From Pyrenopolyporus hunteri (taxonomy: Eukaryota > Ascomycota > Sordariomycetes > Xylariales > Hypoxylaceae): a DNA stretch of 64,000 nucleotides. Location of the stretch: positions 1,860,001 to 1,924,000 of the forward strand of contig CADCXC010000035.1 in NCBI GenBank assembly GCA_902806595.1, written 5' to 3'. The position numbers and the translations under genes were made by a program. Positions 10,300-22,290 of the stretch are shown piece after piece; the stretch's first letter is position 1; the number at the start of each line of letters is the position of its first letter. The notes under the pieces were generated by a model. That model was given only the letters and a program-made list of their open reading frames with translations. It was not told the origin of the DNA and did no database searches.

Positions 10300-10848
10300 G
10301 CCTAAGTAGATCCAATTCTAGGGATTTTAGAGAGTAGATTCGACCGGAAGACTTGCGCTGGCTTTATATTCCGTGTCTCTAACAACGTTCCACCTAAGGT
10401 GTATAGTCTTGTAGGTTGTCGCAGTGATACGCTCTCGAGGACTGTTACAGGCGTCTATGTAGCATGGCATACCATGTATTAAACCAGTGTGCTACGATTA
10501 GCAACAGTAAGCAAGCACAGCCATATTATAAGTGAAGGGATATCGGCGCTTTAGAGACATATACCCGAGCCAGGCTCGAGTCTATAGGGTTTCCTCCCCG
10601 CGTTGCCTTGATACTAAGATAAGTATACCGATATCCTCAAGTTAAGGCACGTCAGGAATAAAGCTTGACAAGTTATTGTAAGGTATCCTTGATTCCATGA
10701 TCCCACGAATACAGGACCGTTCGTCAGCTCTCAGCGTGGACGATGGAAAAGGGGGCGTTGCACGTAGCAGAGCATGAGTAATATACACGATATGCATTTA
10801 TACGCGTCCTCCACGTGACCTTATCGCATCGTACAAGTGCATGTATCT

Positions 10849-10898
10849 CGTCACAAAAGTTACGTCACAGTATCCGTCACAGTCTCCGTCACAGTCGA
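10849..10898. promoter_or_regulatory. Tandem CGTCACAGTNTC repeats upstream of MIC19
   Basis: Three contiguous 12-base units (10863-10874, 10875-10886, 10887-10898) preceded by a looser copy at 10849. Each contains CGTCAC (complement GTGACG), and the first follows TTACGTCA at 10860, a CRE/ATF-type bZIP site. They lie 180-230 bases before the MIC19 ATG. A cluster of bZIP-like sites is a reasonable reading, but binding is inferred. Confidence 0.45.
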
Positions 10899-11016
10899 AA
10901 GACTCGCAACCCTCTCAATTCACACCGTGGACATTTTTCGGCAGCATCGTCAGAGCTCGGGAATAATTTCGTGCAAGCAGCAGCAGCGAAAAGGCAGAAC
11001 CCAGAGAGCAAAACCA

Positions 11017-11052
11017 CCAGTCCAGTCCAGTCCAGCCCAGCCTAGCCTAGCC
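11017..11052 (+). repeat. CCAGT/CCTAG pentanucleotide run in the MIC19 leader
   Basis: About seven five-base units drifting from CCAGT to CCCAG to CCTAG just before the MIC19 ATG, probably in the transcribed 5' leader. Confidence 0.7.
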
Positions 11053-11077
11053 AAAGCTACCGACGAAGCCGACAACC

Positions 11078-11808
11078 ATGGGCTCGAGCTCGTCAAAGCC
11101 CGAGGCGAGTCAATCCTCACTTGTCTGGAAGGCGTAAGTAAATTATCCTCGTTACTATACTTGATACCTTAGACATTTTCACTTGCGTGCTTCGTCTTTG
11201 TTCTATAAACCCGCCCGGCTGACTTGGCGTGACTCGCCCGCTCTCAGATCCTCGCCCGTAGGCGTCTCGCACGATGTCGTCGAATCTCTCCAGTCGAGTA
11301 GCGAAGTGAGCTTCCGCCCGTTCCTCCTGCTCCCCCCTCAAAAAAAAAAAAAAAAAATACCTTCCCACCAACTACAACCCCTCTACTAACCACAAGCCGC
11401 CCACAGACCGACACCACCCGCGCGCAGACCCTCGAGCTGGCCGTGCAAGCGCGCGTAGCCGCCGAGCTGAAGAAGCTCGAGGCGCAGGAGACCGCGGCGC
11501 TCAAGGCGGCGCAGGACAAGATCGCCGAGCAAATCGAGGGGGGCAACGGCAACGGCAACAGCAACGAGGACGACGGCCAACCGAGCCGGCAAGCCGTGTC
11601 GAAGGAGGTCGAGGCGCTGCGGGCGCGCCTGGAGAAGCGCAAGCAGCTGCGGCCGCTGCCCGACAGCGTGGAGCAGGCGCGCGGCGACGTGGTGCGGTGC
11701 CTGCGCGAGAACGACCGGCGCCCGCTCGACTGCTGGCGCGAGGTCGAGGCGTTTAAGGAGGAGGTCCGGAGGCTGGAGAAGGCGTGGGTGGACAAGGTCG
11801 TGTCGTGA
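11078..11808 (+). CDS. MIC19: MICOS complex subunit Mic19
   Basis: Exons 11078-11133, 11248-11305 and 11407-11808; introns GTAAGT..CTCAG and GTGAGC..CACAG keep frame and give 171 residues, the usual Mic19 size. Mic19 sits on the intermembrane-space face of the mitochondrial inner membrane, where it helps hold cristae junctions together with Mic60. The N-terminus MGSSSSKPE fits an N-myristoylation signal (Gly2, Ser6). A long Glu/Lys/Ala-rich helix follows (ELKKLEAQETAALKAAQDK), then the CHCH-like end with one Cys-x10-Cys pair (CLRENDRRPLDC), as in fungal Mic19. Exon 3 is very G+C rich. Intron 2 contains a run of 17 A. The first two exons are too short to be found as open frames alone; they were located by the SLVWKA start and phase. 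Confidence 0.9.
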
Positions 11809-12103
11809 GCCCGTTTGGGGGGGGGGGTAGTCATCGACGCCACTCGGTTCAAGGGGGAAGGATTGGAAGAAGGATAGACTCTTAAAAAGAAAAGGAAATG
11901 CTTCTTCGGAAGAGGTTCATCGAGGCTGATAGATACCTACCTATATACACACACACCTACTTGACTCTCTTGTAACAACACGCAACACTACAGCATAGCA
12001 TTTTTAGGGAGCGCTCGGGGAAAAGGGGGAGCTATATAGACGATGGGCCACGCCTGATTCCCTCTAAAATTCAGAACGTCGTGTTGAAAATGGCAGAAGT
12101 GAT

Positions 12104-13265
12104 TCATGTGAGATCTACATTTAGAGGGACATCCAGAGTCTCATCTTCTACGACCGCAGCATCGCCGCTTTCTTTCTGCCTCCGTAACTCCTCTTTCCTC
12201 CTCAAGCCCTCCGCCCTCTTCCTCTCTCTCCTGGCATCCGCGTCTTCCCGTTCCCCCTTGCCGTCGTTTACTGGTCTAGTTGCTTCCGCAAGGGCCGCCT
12301 GAAACCTCTCGATCCTCTTCCTGTTCTCGGCAAATCGCTCGTTGGCTATGTGGATAAGCGTCCGTAGATATGACGGCGATACGGTACACTGTATACCGGC
12401 TTCACTGCCACTGTCACCCCTCTGATATCCGATCAGGGACTCAAACATAAGGCCCATAGACCGGATAGCTACTATCGGGGTCGCGTGCTGCTCTCCCGCC
12501 GCTGGGGTGACGTTGACGGCACCGCTTTCTCGGAACCCGGCTTGTGAACCACATCGAAGGAGTAGCTGGGCGTGTTCCGGGGAAGCAGTTAAGACGTGGA
12601 GGATCTAACGAGCCACTAAGTAAGCTCGAGCCCGACGCATCCCACCTCCCACGTATGGAACCCAGCAGAACTTCAAGCTAGATAGATAGACTTACCATCG
12701 GCTCAAACTTAAAGTGAACAAGCCTCGTAGCAGCAATATCCGGCACAACATCGTCCTCTATTACTTGCACAGCCTTGCTCCCCTTCTCACGCCCCTTCCT
12801 CAACCCCAGCAGCACTTCCACATCTCCCTCTTCTCCCTCCCCCGCCACCGGCACAGGATCGTGAGAAACGAACAACCACGCACCCCCTCCGCCCTTCCCC
12901 CCAACACCCGCGAGCTTCCCGGACACCGCAGTCCTCCCCCTTCCTTCCTCTCCCGGATTCTCTTCATCCATGCCATTCTCCCCACGCACCACGCCCTTCC
13001 CACCACTACCTTCGCCATCAACAGCAGCAGCAGCCCTCTTACTCCCCTCAAGGAACACGCTAACCCTGCCCGCGCAACTACTCGTCGTAACGAAGCCCTC
13101 GACGGCATTAATCCCAGCGATCAAATCGCGGATCCCGACATCCACGGAGCCCTTAGGCGAGGCGTCCGAGTACTCAGCCTCGGGGCGCGCGAGCAGCTCC
13201 AGGACGCGGGCCTTCCTGCGCGCGAAGGCGGGCGGTGGCGAGGGGAGGGACGGTAGGGTCTTCAT
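12104..13265 (-). CDS. TYW3: tRNA wybutosine-synthesizing protein 3
   Basis: Exons 13265-12696 and 12604-12104 with a 91-base intron (GTAAGT..GTTAG), phase 0, 356 residues. Tyw3 is the SAM-dependent N4-methyltransferase step in making wybutosine at position 37 of tRNA-Phe. Visible family features: early FARRKARVLELL, then GIRDLIAGINAVEGFVTTSSCAGRV with the conserved S-S-C-x-G-R, WLFVSHDPV, and after the intron HAQLLLRCGSQAGFRESG, VAIRSMGLMFESLIG and the YLRTLIHIANERFAENRKR helix. A Gly/Glu-rich insertion of about 40 residues sits between the SSCAGRV strand and WLFVSHD. The C-terminus is a charged coiled tail. Convergent with MIC19. Confidence 0.92.
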
Positions 13266-14091
13266 GTCTCCCTACTTTCTCTTAGGGGATTTAATTCCCC
13301 GGCTAGGATTTCTTCACCACGATGATTCGCCGTCTTCTAAGAGAGAAAGGGTGGTAGGGAAAACTAAGTTGAGGGCAAGTACGGGATCGAGAAAATGATT
13401 TCGTGGTTGGGCTGGTACATGAGGTGGTGAACTCATGAAATAAAAAAAAATTTAGATTGTTTGGTTTACAATCCACCAAAAAGAAGCAAGGTAACGACTC
13501 TTCTACGCGCAATATACCAAACGCCCAGCCAGGAAATTTTATACGAGCATAAGAGAAAAGAGGATTATCATCACAGCTTCTCTAATACGTTATTACAAAC
13601 CATATAGCAACTAGGCGACAGGTCTCAGACAAGTCAACGCCGGGATTCGGGATTTAGCAGAATTGTCCAGCATGGAAGCATATTCACAACAGAGTAGGGG
13701 CAGCATATTTTTCGGAAACCGTTCTGATTAATAAATAATATTATCGCAGAACCGACAACGAGTGTGCCTTGCAAAGCCCAGGCCATCCATAGTACCAAGT
13801 CCCGATTAAAAGCAGCGAATAATACCTTCTTGGGCTAGCCGCAGCCTCGCCTAATCAGTCCCGAAAGCCATAAGCCTCATAGAAGTCAACAAGGGGTATC
13901 ATGTCCTAACCATTCTGTAAACGCCTCAACCAGTAGTGCGGCCCTCGGCACGATTAACGGGTGGCCATCAGTGCCACCGCGCGACGGGTCCGCGGCACTG
14001 GTGTATGCAAGGGTGACCATCTGGTTGCGTAGGTATGTATACGATGATCCGATAATTCGGGCGTTACGGAAGGCGAGAGGACATGACCGGC
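13266..14091. other. Interval between TYW3 start and eIF1 end
   Basis: Should hold the TYW3 promoter and the eIF1 3' region. Locally AT-rich near 13720-13745. I see no other gene. Confidence 0.6.
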
Positions 14092-14856
14092 TTAGAAACC
14101 GTGGACCTTAATGGTCTTGGGATCAAGCTCTAGACCCTCTTTCTTGTCGACGAGGAACTCCTGCACATCCTTGCGCTGGTCACCTTGCAACTGAATTACC
14201 TCACCCATCTCGGTGTCGTTCACGATGGTGCCATTGCAAGCTAACACCAAGGTGCGAAGTCAGCATAACGATCGACGAACGAAGGGGGCAGGCTATGTAT
14301 ATGCGAAAAGCGGGTCGACGACATACCGAACTTCTTCTTGATGACCTTCAGGATTTTCTTCTGGTCGAACTTCTTCGGAAGACCCTGAACAGTGGTCAAG
14401 GTTTTACGTCCATTCCGCTCTGGTGGAGGATAAGTCAGCATAACGGTTCCATATGACGTTCTGGATCCGAGTGGAGACGGGACGTAGAGGCGATATGGCG
14501 CGAGTCCATTGCCACACGTGAGCGCCGTCGGGGTCGGGTAAACGTACGTTGGATGCGGATATGGATGTAATTCTGTGCCTGCTTGGATTCACCTGTATCC
14601 TCATCGGCTTCGGCGAAGGGGTCTGTTGGAGAAATCGGTTAGCGCATGCTGCGAGGAAAAGGGGATGCGTGTCAACAAGAACAGACGGATGGCTGGAACG
14701 GGGGCGGCAATAGAGGCTAGAGGTAGGACGGGGCGCCCATCGCAAATTCGACAGAGTCCCCTCCAAAACTCTGTTCGATGGCGTATCTAGTGCTTTTGGA
14801 ATTGGAAAGGGGGTAGATTTCAACGCACCATAGGTCTTGAGGTTTTCGATTGACAT
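14092..14856 (-). CDS. SUI1: Translation initiation factor eIF1 (SUI1 family)
   Basis: Four exons: 14856-14829, 14622-14548, 14419-14327 and 14240-14092. All introns are GT..AG in phase 1; the total is 114 residues, the family's usual length. eIF1 binds near the P site of the 40S subunit and enforces AUG selection. The protein starts MSIENLKTYDPFAEADE; exon 3 gives QRNGRKTLTTVQGLP and FDQKKILKVIKKKF; exon 4 gives ACNGTIVNDTEMGEVIQLQG and ends KTIKVHGF. Exon 1 codes only nine residues plus one base. The first intron (206 bases) is the longest. Divergent from TRM44 across about 1.5 kb. Confidence 0.96.
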
Positions 14857-16318
14857 AAACTCGAAGTTACCGGGTTACCTGGGGAAAAGGGTCTTGTGGA
14901 GATGAAGCTGAGATGAAGCGACGGACGACTGATGACTAGTGGCCTCGCTGTTCTGTAGAGATTTGGTAGAATCGGCTTGTTCAGTTCAGTATGGACTGGC
15001 GTTAAACCGAAGGGTGGATTGATGATGTTGAAAGATGGTATTGACGTTGATTGTTTTGGTCTCGGGTGGGTGGCCAAGGTTCAATTTGTAGAGAAGGGAA
15101 AGACGAGAAAGGCCGCAATTAGCAAAGAGGCAGTGAATGGAGGGGCAACACTGATTTGTGGGCCGCGAGCAAATCGGCAAGGGGTGGGTGGGTCCCCCCT
15201 GTACTGGGCAGGTAGGGCGGTCGAGCCTGCTTGCTTGTCCTTAACTGGTGTGTCCGGTAGAAGGTTCGTGACACCCATGGAAAATAGCGGCCTTATCAGG
15301 TGCTTGGAGGTGGCTCAGGTATGTATGTACCTATGTAGGTACTTTCTATTAAGGCTGTAAGCTTCTCCCAAGAGCCCAACATTTCGCGGAGTGCGCGAAC
15401 GCTAGGTAACTTTAACTTGCTTACGTACTTACCGCTTGGGCACCTCTGTGTGTGGTAATTGCGACTTACCTTGAGTTACCTCCCCCTATCTCCTCGTTAT
15501 ACATATACCGCGCTGGAGACCGGGGCTAGGACTCCACGTATGTACCTACATATTATAGGGGGTAGGCATTGTAGAATACAATAGGTACAACACAGTACCT
15601 AAACACCCCAACTTGGAGAGGCAACTACATAGGTATGTACAGAGTATGTAGGTACATAGGTACCTACCTGAGGGTCGCAAATGCCGGGAGAATGCAGCAA
15701 GTACACCTGCCACAGGACGTGTTCGTTCGCCCACCACCGACAGCGTCCATGTGCCACAACAGAAAACTCAGACTAAAATAAGAGACTAAAATGAGACATT
15801 GACCATTAAAATTTCAAATCCGCTCGAAAATCTCGAGCTCTCTTCGGTATGACGCTCAACCCTTCTACCTCAGGTCCCCGCCTACCTGCCACCGACCGTA
15901 CCGCCTGGACAATCAGCTTGGACAATCAAATCTCCTAAGGTCCCAACACTGGTCCCAAGGTGCCGTCTTCGTCGTGGGCCTGCATATACATATGTGCTAT
16001 ATGGGACATAGCACGCGTAGTACGCATAACACGTATAACGCATATAACACACATATTCACGCCTACGGTACATAGTATCCACGAGGATACCTACCCTTCA
16101 TAGCCAGCTGACCCCCTGCTCGCCTGCATGTGGCCTTCCCGAAGGCGGGCACCTAGAACATCGGCTTCATCGTCGTCAAATTCAAGTGGACAATCTCTCC
16201 TTATGTCAGCCTGTGTGTCTCTCGATCTGCCTATTCATGTCCCGATTCCACCAACCCTGCAGATAACAACTATTCAAGGCCAATCCCTCCTTCATAGCTT
16301 CATATCATATTCTTCGCA
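14857..16318. other. Divergent interval between eIF1 and TRM44
   Basis: About 1.46 kb serving as promoter space for both genes. A dense patch of GTAGGTA/TACCTAC short motifs lies at about 15540-15675, and a palindrome-rich TATA/ATGTGC patch at about 15985-16050. No coding frame stands out. Confidence 0.6.
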
Positions 16319-17812
16319 ATGGGGTTTGAGGCGCAACAGTTCGCCGACGGTTCTCCGAGCCTAATCGAAGATTCATCCGGCAGTAGATGGGTTCCCCTAT
16401 TTCGGAAGAGCTGCGAGTTCGATTCGCATATCTTCTTTAAAGTCATGATGAACTTGATCCGCAATCCGAATATCAATTCCAGCTGGTTAACCCGGGCCGA
16501 CATCTTAGTCGAACAAGATGCCAGTCAGCAAGACGTGGCGACTGACCCCACGGTCACACGGCCAACCATCCTCCAATTCGAAGGAATGAACCTTGATAAA
16601 GTCATGGTGCGGAAGCTTATTCCCAGAAATACCCTGAGAGATCAGCCTTTAGATCAAACATGCCTGGTATACCAAGGTAGCGGGCCCGGGAACGTAGAGA
16701 GGTCCTTGGTTGTTTACGTACCCCACGTCTCCTCTTCGGCTGACATGCCATTCTATCATCCCAAGGTACAAGGTATAGCGTTTCTCCATGAATGGCACGC
16801 CGAGGACAACCAAGGCTCTGTGTCCATCCACTATCATTTCTATGAAGGCGAAGACCGCTCGCCAAAGTTGGTGGGAACGGGTCTCAATCTTCTATCAGTT
16901 CTCCACAGGCATGGTGAAGGAACCAAACGGGGTTATGTTAAGCGTGTTCAGCACGATATTGTCATTCCCCAGGTATCTGTTCAGACCACTTATGCGCGGC
17001 TAAAACAGAGTTACGCCCGGCAACTCATCCAAACATGGGCCGAAGTTACAGATCCCTCGAAGCACGTGTTTGAAGACTTGAGCATTGCGGCGTTTCTCAT
17101 TGAGCTGTGGGCCCAGATGTATCAAGATACTCCGTTCCCCGGATTTGTTGATATTGGCTGCGGGAACGGCCTTCTCGTGTACATTCTCCGAAAAGAAGGA
17201 TACTCAGGTTGGGGATTTGACGCACGAAAGCGCAAATCGTGGGAGAATTATTGCGACGTGTTTGGTGGAGAATCTGGATCTCAGGAGAGTCTCCGGCAAC
17301 ACGTCTTGCTTCCCTCTGTTGTTGACCAACGTGTGAATGTGGGCGATAATACAAGTGGTGAAGCCATCTACGATGTAGATAGTACCAATCTTATCCACGA
17401 TGGTTTATTTGCTAAAGGCACGTTCATCATATCTAATCATGCCGACGAGCTTACACCATGGACACCGATACTTGCTACCATATCAGACTGCCCATTTATC
17501 ATGATACCATGTTGCAGTCATGACCTTACCGGGGCGAAATTCAGAGCCCCTCCGCCGAAAGCTCAGAACAAGTCGCAGTCGGCGTATTCGTCTCTCGTCG
17601 AATGGGTAAAGAACATAGCGATAGACTGCGGTTGGGAGGTAGAAACCGAGATGCTGAGAATACCAAGCACGAGGAATGTCGGGTTAATTGGCAGGAGAAG
17701 AAGTTCGTCCTCGCCTATAGATATACAGCAGATTCTCGCCAAGTATGGTGGCACAGAAGGGTACGCAGAGAACGTGATGAAACTTGTGAAGAGTAACGCG
17801 AGGGGTCATTGA
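16319..17812 (+). CDS. TRM44: tRNA-Ser uridine-44 2'-O-methyltransferase Trm44
   Basis: Single exon, 497 residues. Trm44 uses S-adenosylmethionine to make Um44 in tRNA-Ser. The SAM-binding loop is VDIGCGNGLLVYILRKEGY with GWGFDARKRKSW after it; the later family block FIMIPCCSHDLTGAKFR is clear. The N-terminal half has the family's RKLIPRN and YARLKQSYARQLI... TDPSKHVFEDLSIAAFLI segments. The ATG at 16319 directly precedes conserved-looking sequence and is the first in frame. The end is a short basic tail. The assignment rests on the combination of SAM loop and CCSHD block. Confidence 0.92.
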   Translation: MGFEAQQFADGSPSLIEDSSGSRWVPLFRKSCEFDSHIFFKVMMNLIRNPNINSSWLTRADILVEQDASQQDVATDPTVTRPTILQFEGMNLDKVMVRKLIPRNTLRDQPLDQTCLVYQGSGPGNVERSLVVYVPHVSSSADMPFYHPKVQGIAFLHEWHAEDNQGSVSIHYHFYEGEDRSPKLVGTGLNLLSVLHRHGEGTKRGYVKRVQHDIVIPQVSVQTTYARLKQSYARQLIQTWAEVTDPSKHVFEDLSIAAFLIELWAQMYQDTPFPGFVDIGCGNGLLVYILRKEGYSGWGFDARKRKSWENYCDVFGGESGSQESLRQHVLLPSVVDQRVNVGDNTSGEAIYDVDSTNLIHDGLFAKGTFIISNHADELTPWTPILATISDCPFIMIPCCSHDLTGAKFRAPPPKAQNKSQSAYSSLVEWVKNIAIDCGWEVETEMLRIPSTRNVGLIGRRRSSSSPIDIQQILAKYGGTEGYAENVMKLVKSNARGH

Positions 17813-18275
17813 ACTGGGCAGATTTACCTGGAATAGATAGGTACCTATCTAGATAAGTCGTACCCTATAACTATGAGAAGAGAAGAAGTCAAACAAACAA
17901 TTTCTGAAATATGGAAATGTGGTGATGCGAATGCGACTAGGATCTTTTCGTAATCTCATGGTTTCCTATGATGAGGATGAAGACTGTCACGGCTAGTATT
18001 TATAATATATTATAGAAGAGGCACGACCCAGACGTTTAGGTACCATACTATTAGAACCTAGGAGGTACGTACCCAGAAGCAAAGAGGGACGTGGGGCGGT
18101 ACGTCCACGGTCATGTGATCCAGCTAGAGCAGTTGCAACGTCGCTCCTTTCTGAAGACTAAGAAATACCTAATACCGCCGGGCCCCGAAATTATGTGTGA
18201 ATAACAAGAACATACACCAACGGTCGCCATTATCTTCAGCTTTCACACCTCACAACAGCCGTCTCGTTGCCCACC
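17813..18275. other. SEC21 promoter interval
   Basis: About 460 bases between TRM44 and SEC21 in tandem. A short AT run (TATAATATATTATAG near 18000) and a CCTAGG site at 18057 are visible; nothing coding. Confidence 0.55.
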
Positions 18276-21200
18276 ATGAGCTACGGCAAGAAAGATGAAG
18301 ATGCCGACCTCGGCCTGGTCAAGGTCGACCGCACCCAGGTTTTTCAAGAAGGTAAGCTTGGCCGATATTCAATTCCGTCTCGAAGCCGCCCCAAACCTCC
18401 CATCCCGTTATATCGTCGTGCCGTTATACCAGTACCCAGCTAAATAGTACGAAGCTCGACTATTCAACAGCTCCCCGATCCAGCCCCGAAGATGTCGCAT
18501 TCTCCTGACCAAGATTGCTCTCCTGCTATATACCGGGGAGAAATTCCCCACGAACGAAGCCACAACCCTCTTCTTCGGCATCTCGAAGCTATTCCAGAAT
18601 AAAGATGCCAGCTTGCGACAGATGGTCCACCTAGTCATCAAGGAGCTTGCCCACTCCGCTGAAGATATTATCATGGTCACCAGCACCATAATGAAGGACA
18701 CGGGCGGTAGCACAGACGCAATCTACAGACCCAATGCTATACGAGCCCTATGTCGCATTATCGACGTGAGCCCAATCGTCCATTTTAGCCTACCTACTCT
18801 CCCTTGCTGATACATTGTAGGCGACGACCGTGCAATCCATCGAGCGTGTGATGAAGACCGCGATAGTCGACAAGAACCCCTCCGTTTCCTCCGCCGCCCT
18901 CGTATCCTCCTACCATCTCCTCCCCATCGCCAAGGACGTCGTTCGACGATGGCAATCCGAAACTCAGGAGGCCGCTGCCTCGACCAAATCCTCCGGTGGT
19001 TTCTCGCTGGGCTTCTCGTCTTCCTCGGCCTCTCTCCCGGTTAACAATTCCACCATGACACAATACCACGCCATTGGCCTCCTATATCAGATGCGGTCTC
19101 ACGACAGAATGGCCCTGGTCAAGATGGTGCAGCAGTTCGGCGCCGCCGGTGCGGTCAAGAGCCCTGCTGCGATAGTGATGTTGGTCAGGCTGGCAGCGCA
19201 ATTGGCCGAGGAAGACCAGTCCCTCAGGAAGCCTATGATGCAGCTGTTGGATGGGTGGTTAAGGCACAAGAGCGAGATGGTCAACTTCGAGGCAGCCAAG
19301 GCAATCTGCGATATGAGGGACGTCACAGACGCCGAAGTCACTCAGGCCGTCCATGTGCTACAGCTATTCCTCTCTTCGCCCCGCGCCGTAACCAAGTTCG
19401 CTGCCCTGCGAATTCTGCACAACTTCGCTTCCTTCAAGCCGCAGGCCGTCAACGTTTGCAACCCCGATATCGAGGCGCTCATCTCTAACAGCAACCGATC
19501 GATAGCTACGTTCGCCATCACTACCCTACTCAAGACCGGCAACGAAGCAAGCGTGGACAGATTGATGAAGCAAATCTCCGGATTCATGTCCGAAATCACG
19601 GACGAGTTCAAGATCACCATTGTCGAGGCCATCCGAACCCTGTGCCTCAAGTTCCCCAGCAAACAGGCTGGCATGCTCTCTTTCTTGAGCGGCATCCTAC
19701 GCGACGAGGGCGGTTACGAATTCAAGCGAGCCGTGGTGGAAAGCATGTTTGATCTCATCAAATTTGTACCAGACTCCAAGGAGGAAGCTCTGGCTCATCT
19801 CTGCGAATTTATCGAGGATTGCGAGTTTACGAAGTTGGCCGTTCGTATCCTACACCTACTAGGTCTGGAAGGACCCAAGACCTCTCAACCTACCAAGTAT
19901 ATCCGATATATCTACAACCGCGTCGTTCTAGAGAACGCCATCGTTAGGGCAGCAGCCGTTACTGCTCTAGCCAAATTTGGTGTGGGCCAGAAGGATCCTG
20001 AGGTTAAGCGCAGCGTGGACGTTCTGTTGACCAGGTGCCTGGATGATGTGGATGACGAGGTCCGTGACCGTGCGGCGCTGAACCTCAGGTTAATGCACGA
20101 GGAAGACGATATGGGTGAGCGCTTTATCAAGAACGGTGAGTACATTATTATCCCTACCAGGCAAGATTCAGGACTAATCAGACGTACAGAGAATATGTTT
20201 TCTCTCCCCTACTTCGAACACCAGCTTGTCATGTACGTGACCTCAGATGACAAGTCGACGTTCGAAACTCCCTTCGATATTAGCCAGATCCCGGTTGTCA
20301 CTCGAGAACAAGCAGATGCCGAGGACCGAACGAAGAAGCTTACCGCCACCGCGCCATCCCTGAAGCCGCCAAAGACCGGCCCAACCAAGGCGTCGCCGAC
20401 GGGCGCGGAGGCGCAGGCGTCAGCGGCCGCTGCTGCTCAGAAGTACGCCCAGGAACTTATGTCCATCCCAGAAATGAAGGAGTTCGGCAGCGTCCTCAAG
20501 TCATCTCCTGTCGTCGAATTGACCGAGGCTGAGACGGAATATGTGGTTACCGTCATCAAGCATATTTTCAAGGAGCACATCGTGCTTCAGTATGAGGTCA
20601 AGAACACCCTTCCAGCGACGGTTCTCGAAAATGTGTCAGTTGTAGCAACTCCCTCGGATGAGGAGGAGCTCGAGGAAGTCTTCATTATCCAAGCGGAGAA
20701 GCTCCCCACAGACGAGCCCGGAAAGATCTACGTTGCTTTCAAGAAAGCAAACGGCGAGGGATCGATGCCTACTACCACGTTCTCCAACATACTCAAATTC
20801 ACAAGCAAAGAGATTGACCCGACCACTAACGAGCCGGAAGAGACTGGCTACGAGGATGAGTACGAGGTCTCGGATTTCGATCTTGCCGGTAGCGATTACG
20901 TGATACCCACGTTCGCAGGCAACTTCAACCATGTGTGGGAACAAGTGGGTGCCGCCGGCGAAGAGGCCGAGGAGACGATGCAACTGTCGGGCGTGAGCAG
21001 CATCGCAGGTACGTGTTGGTATTCTTATTTGCCTAGAACTATACGACTGACAAATCCGATACCAGATGCTACGGAGCAACTCATCAAGGCTCTATCACTA
21101 CAACCGTTAGAGGGCACAGACGTGCCGGTGAACCAGACGACACATCAACTCAAGCTCCTAGGCAAGACGGTCAACGGTGGACGGGTGGTGGCCAACGTCA

Positions 21201-21298
21201 GGATGGCGTACTCGTCGAAGTCAGGGGTGACGACCAAGATCACGGTACGCAGCGAGGAAGAGAACGTGGCGGGGATGGTGGTCGCGTCCGTTGCGTAA
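18276..21298 (+). CDS. SEC21: Coatomer (COPI) subunit gamma
   Basis: Exons 18276-18351, 18455-18765, 18821-20135, 20190-21008 and 21066-21298; 917 residues, the expected length. Gamma-COP is part of the COPI coat for Golgi-to-ER transport and binds Arf1 and cargo tails. The start MSYGKKDEDADLGLVKVDRT and the helical adaptin-like trunk (RLFNSSPIQPRRCRILLTKI, FFGISKLFQNKD, VNFEAAKAICDM) are typical. After a disordered Ala/Pro/Thr linker, the ear (appendage) domain runs from about ELMSIPEMKEFG to the end. Introns 3 (54 bases) and 4 (57 bases) are multiples of three without stops, so unspliced RNA would still be read through; splicing is preferred because it restores RFIKNENMFSLPYFEHQLV and SIADATEQLIKAL. 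Confidence 0.95.
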
Positions 21299-21795
21299 TT
21301 ATGAGGGTTTCTGGAAAGGCGTTTCTGCAAAAAGTGGCGAGCGATGTCCTTTCGGTTTTGGGGGTTACCTTATGCATATTACTGGAGAATCGAGGAGGAG
21401 GGGTCGAGCAGCAGGACTGGTGGATAGAGCTTGGACGAAATAAGGGATCCGAATCCACCATGTTCATACGGAAAGGAGAAGGGGGAAGGAGAATGTAACG
21501 GTAGCCTCCCGGGCGCCAGAACGAACCGGTGAAGACGAATCCGAGTATGAATCGATATCAGTATAATAGAACGGGCGACTCAAGGTGCGTTTGTGTACAA
21601 TACTGTGATAGATATGTTGGCACGCACTGTCTAAGCCAAGCTACATATCAAGAAACCACCTACCTTGGGTGGCTTGCCCAACACTCATGAAACAAGGCAA
21701 CTCACCGAATGCATCGTATTGAGGTAACAGTATTGGCAAATACATAAAACATAGATACGACCTCAGGTAAAAGGGGGATGGACGTATGAGGTACG

Positions 21796-21805
21796 TACCT
21801 AGGTA
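21796..21805. repeat. Palindrome TACCTAGGTA
   Basis: Exact copy of the dispersed 10-mer, extended on the right by two more GTAGGT-type units. Confidence 0.8.
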
Positions 21806-22290
21806 GGTAGGTGGTAGTCACCGTACCTGTAGGTGGTTAGGTACCTCTACGTAGGTAGTCCGGTGGCATATTACTTAACATTACCTAACGTAGTGGCAGC
21901 TGTAGTGGGGTAATAGTATCTACACAGGCTGGCGGGCTAAGGCTAGTCAGGTAAAGTCTCCAATTTACACGTTGCACATCAGACGCGGTGGATGGGGATG
22001 GGCCTATCCGTCGCGCTAATTGGAATAATCTGGAGCTAAACGTGCTGAAAACGGGTCCCGACAACTGGATGCACACAATGACGTTTTCCTTCTTTTTTTT
22101 AATTCTTGCTATTTGCCCTAGTTGCAAGCCAATTCACCTTTCTATTTTATTTTATTTACAAGCGGACCTTACTTAATAAATATGCACTAATCAACCGAGA
22201 ACAATTACACCGCTCGGGAAAAGGAAAAGATTTGTGCGTCCTTTTGGATCGAGACGACGGTCTTTAATAAAATTCAAGGGGAGGTTCTTG

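Larger units (their letters stand above)
10300..11077. other. Intergenic interval and MIC19 promoter/leader
   Basis: Between the P450 end and the MIC19 start. The MIC19-proximal half carries the CGTCACAGT repeats and the CCAGT pentanucleotide run listed separately. No other gene seen. Confidence 0.6.

Noticed and set aside
11340..11357. Poly-A run in MIC19 intron 2
   Set aside because: Homopolymer within an intron; possible length error, but splice sites are clear and nothing else is implied.
12104..17812. TYW3 and TRM44 as a tRNA-modification gene cluster
   Set aside because: They modify different tRNAs by unrelated routes and eIF1 lies between; proximity is not enough.
18276..20189. Reading SEC21 introns 3 and 4 as coding because the frame stays open
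   Set aside because: Both have consensus donors and acceptors, and removal restores conserved gamma-COP sequence; retention is kept only as a finding.
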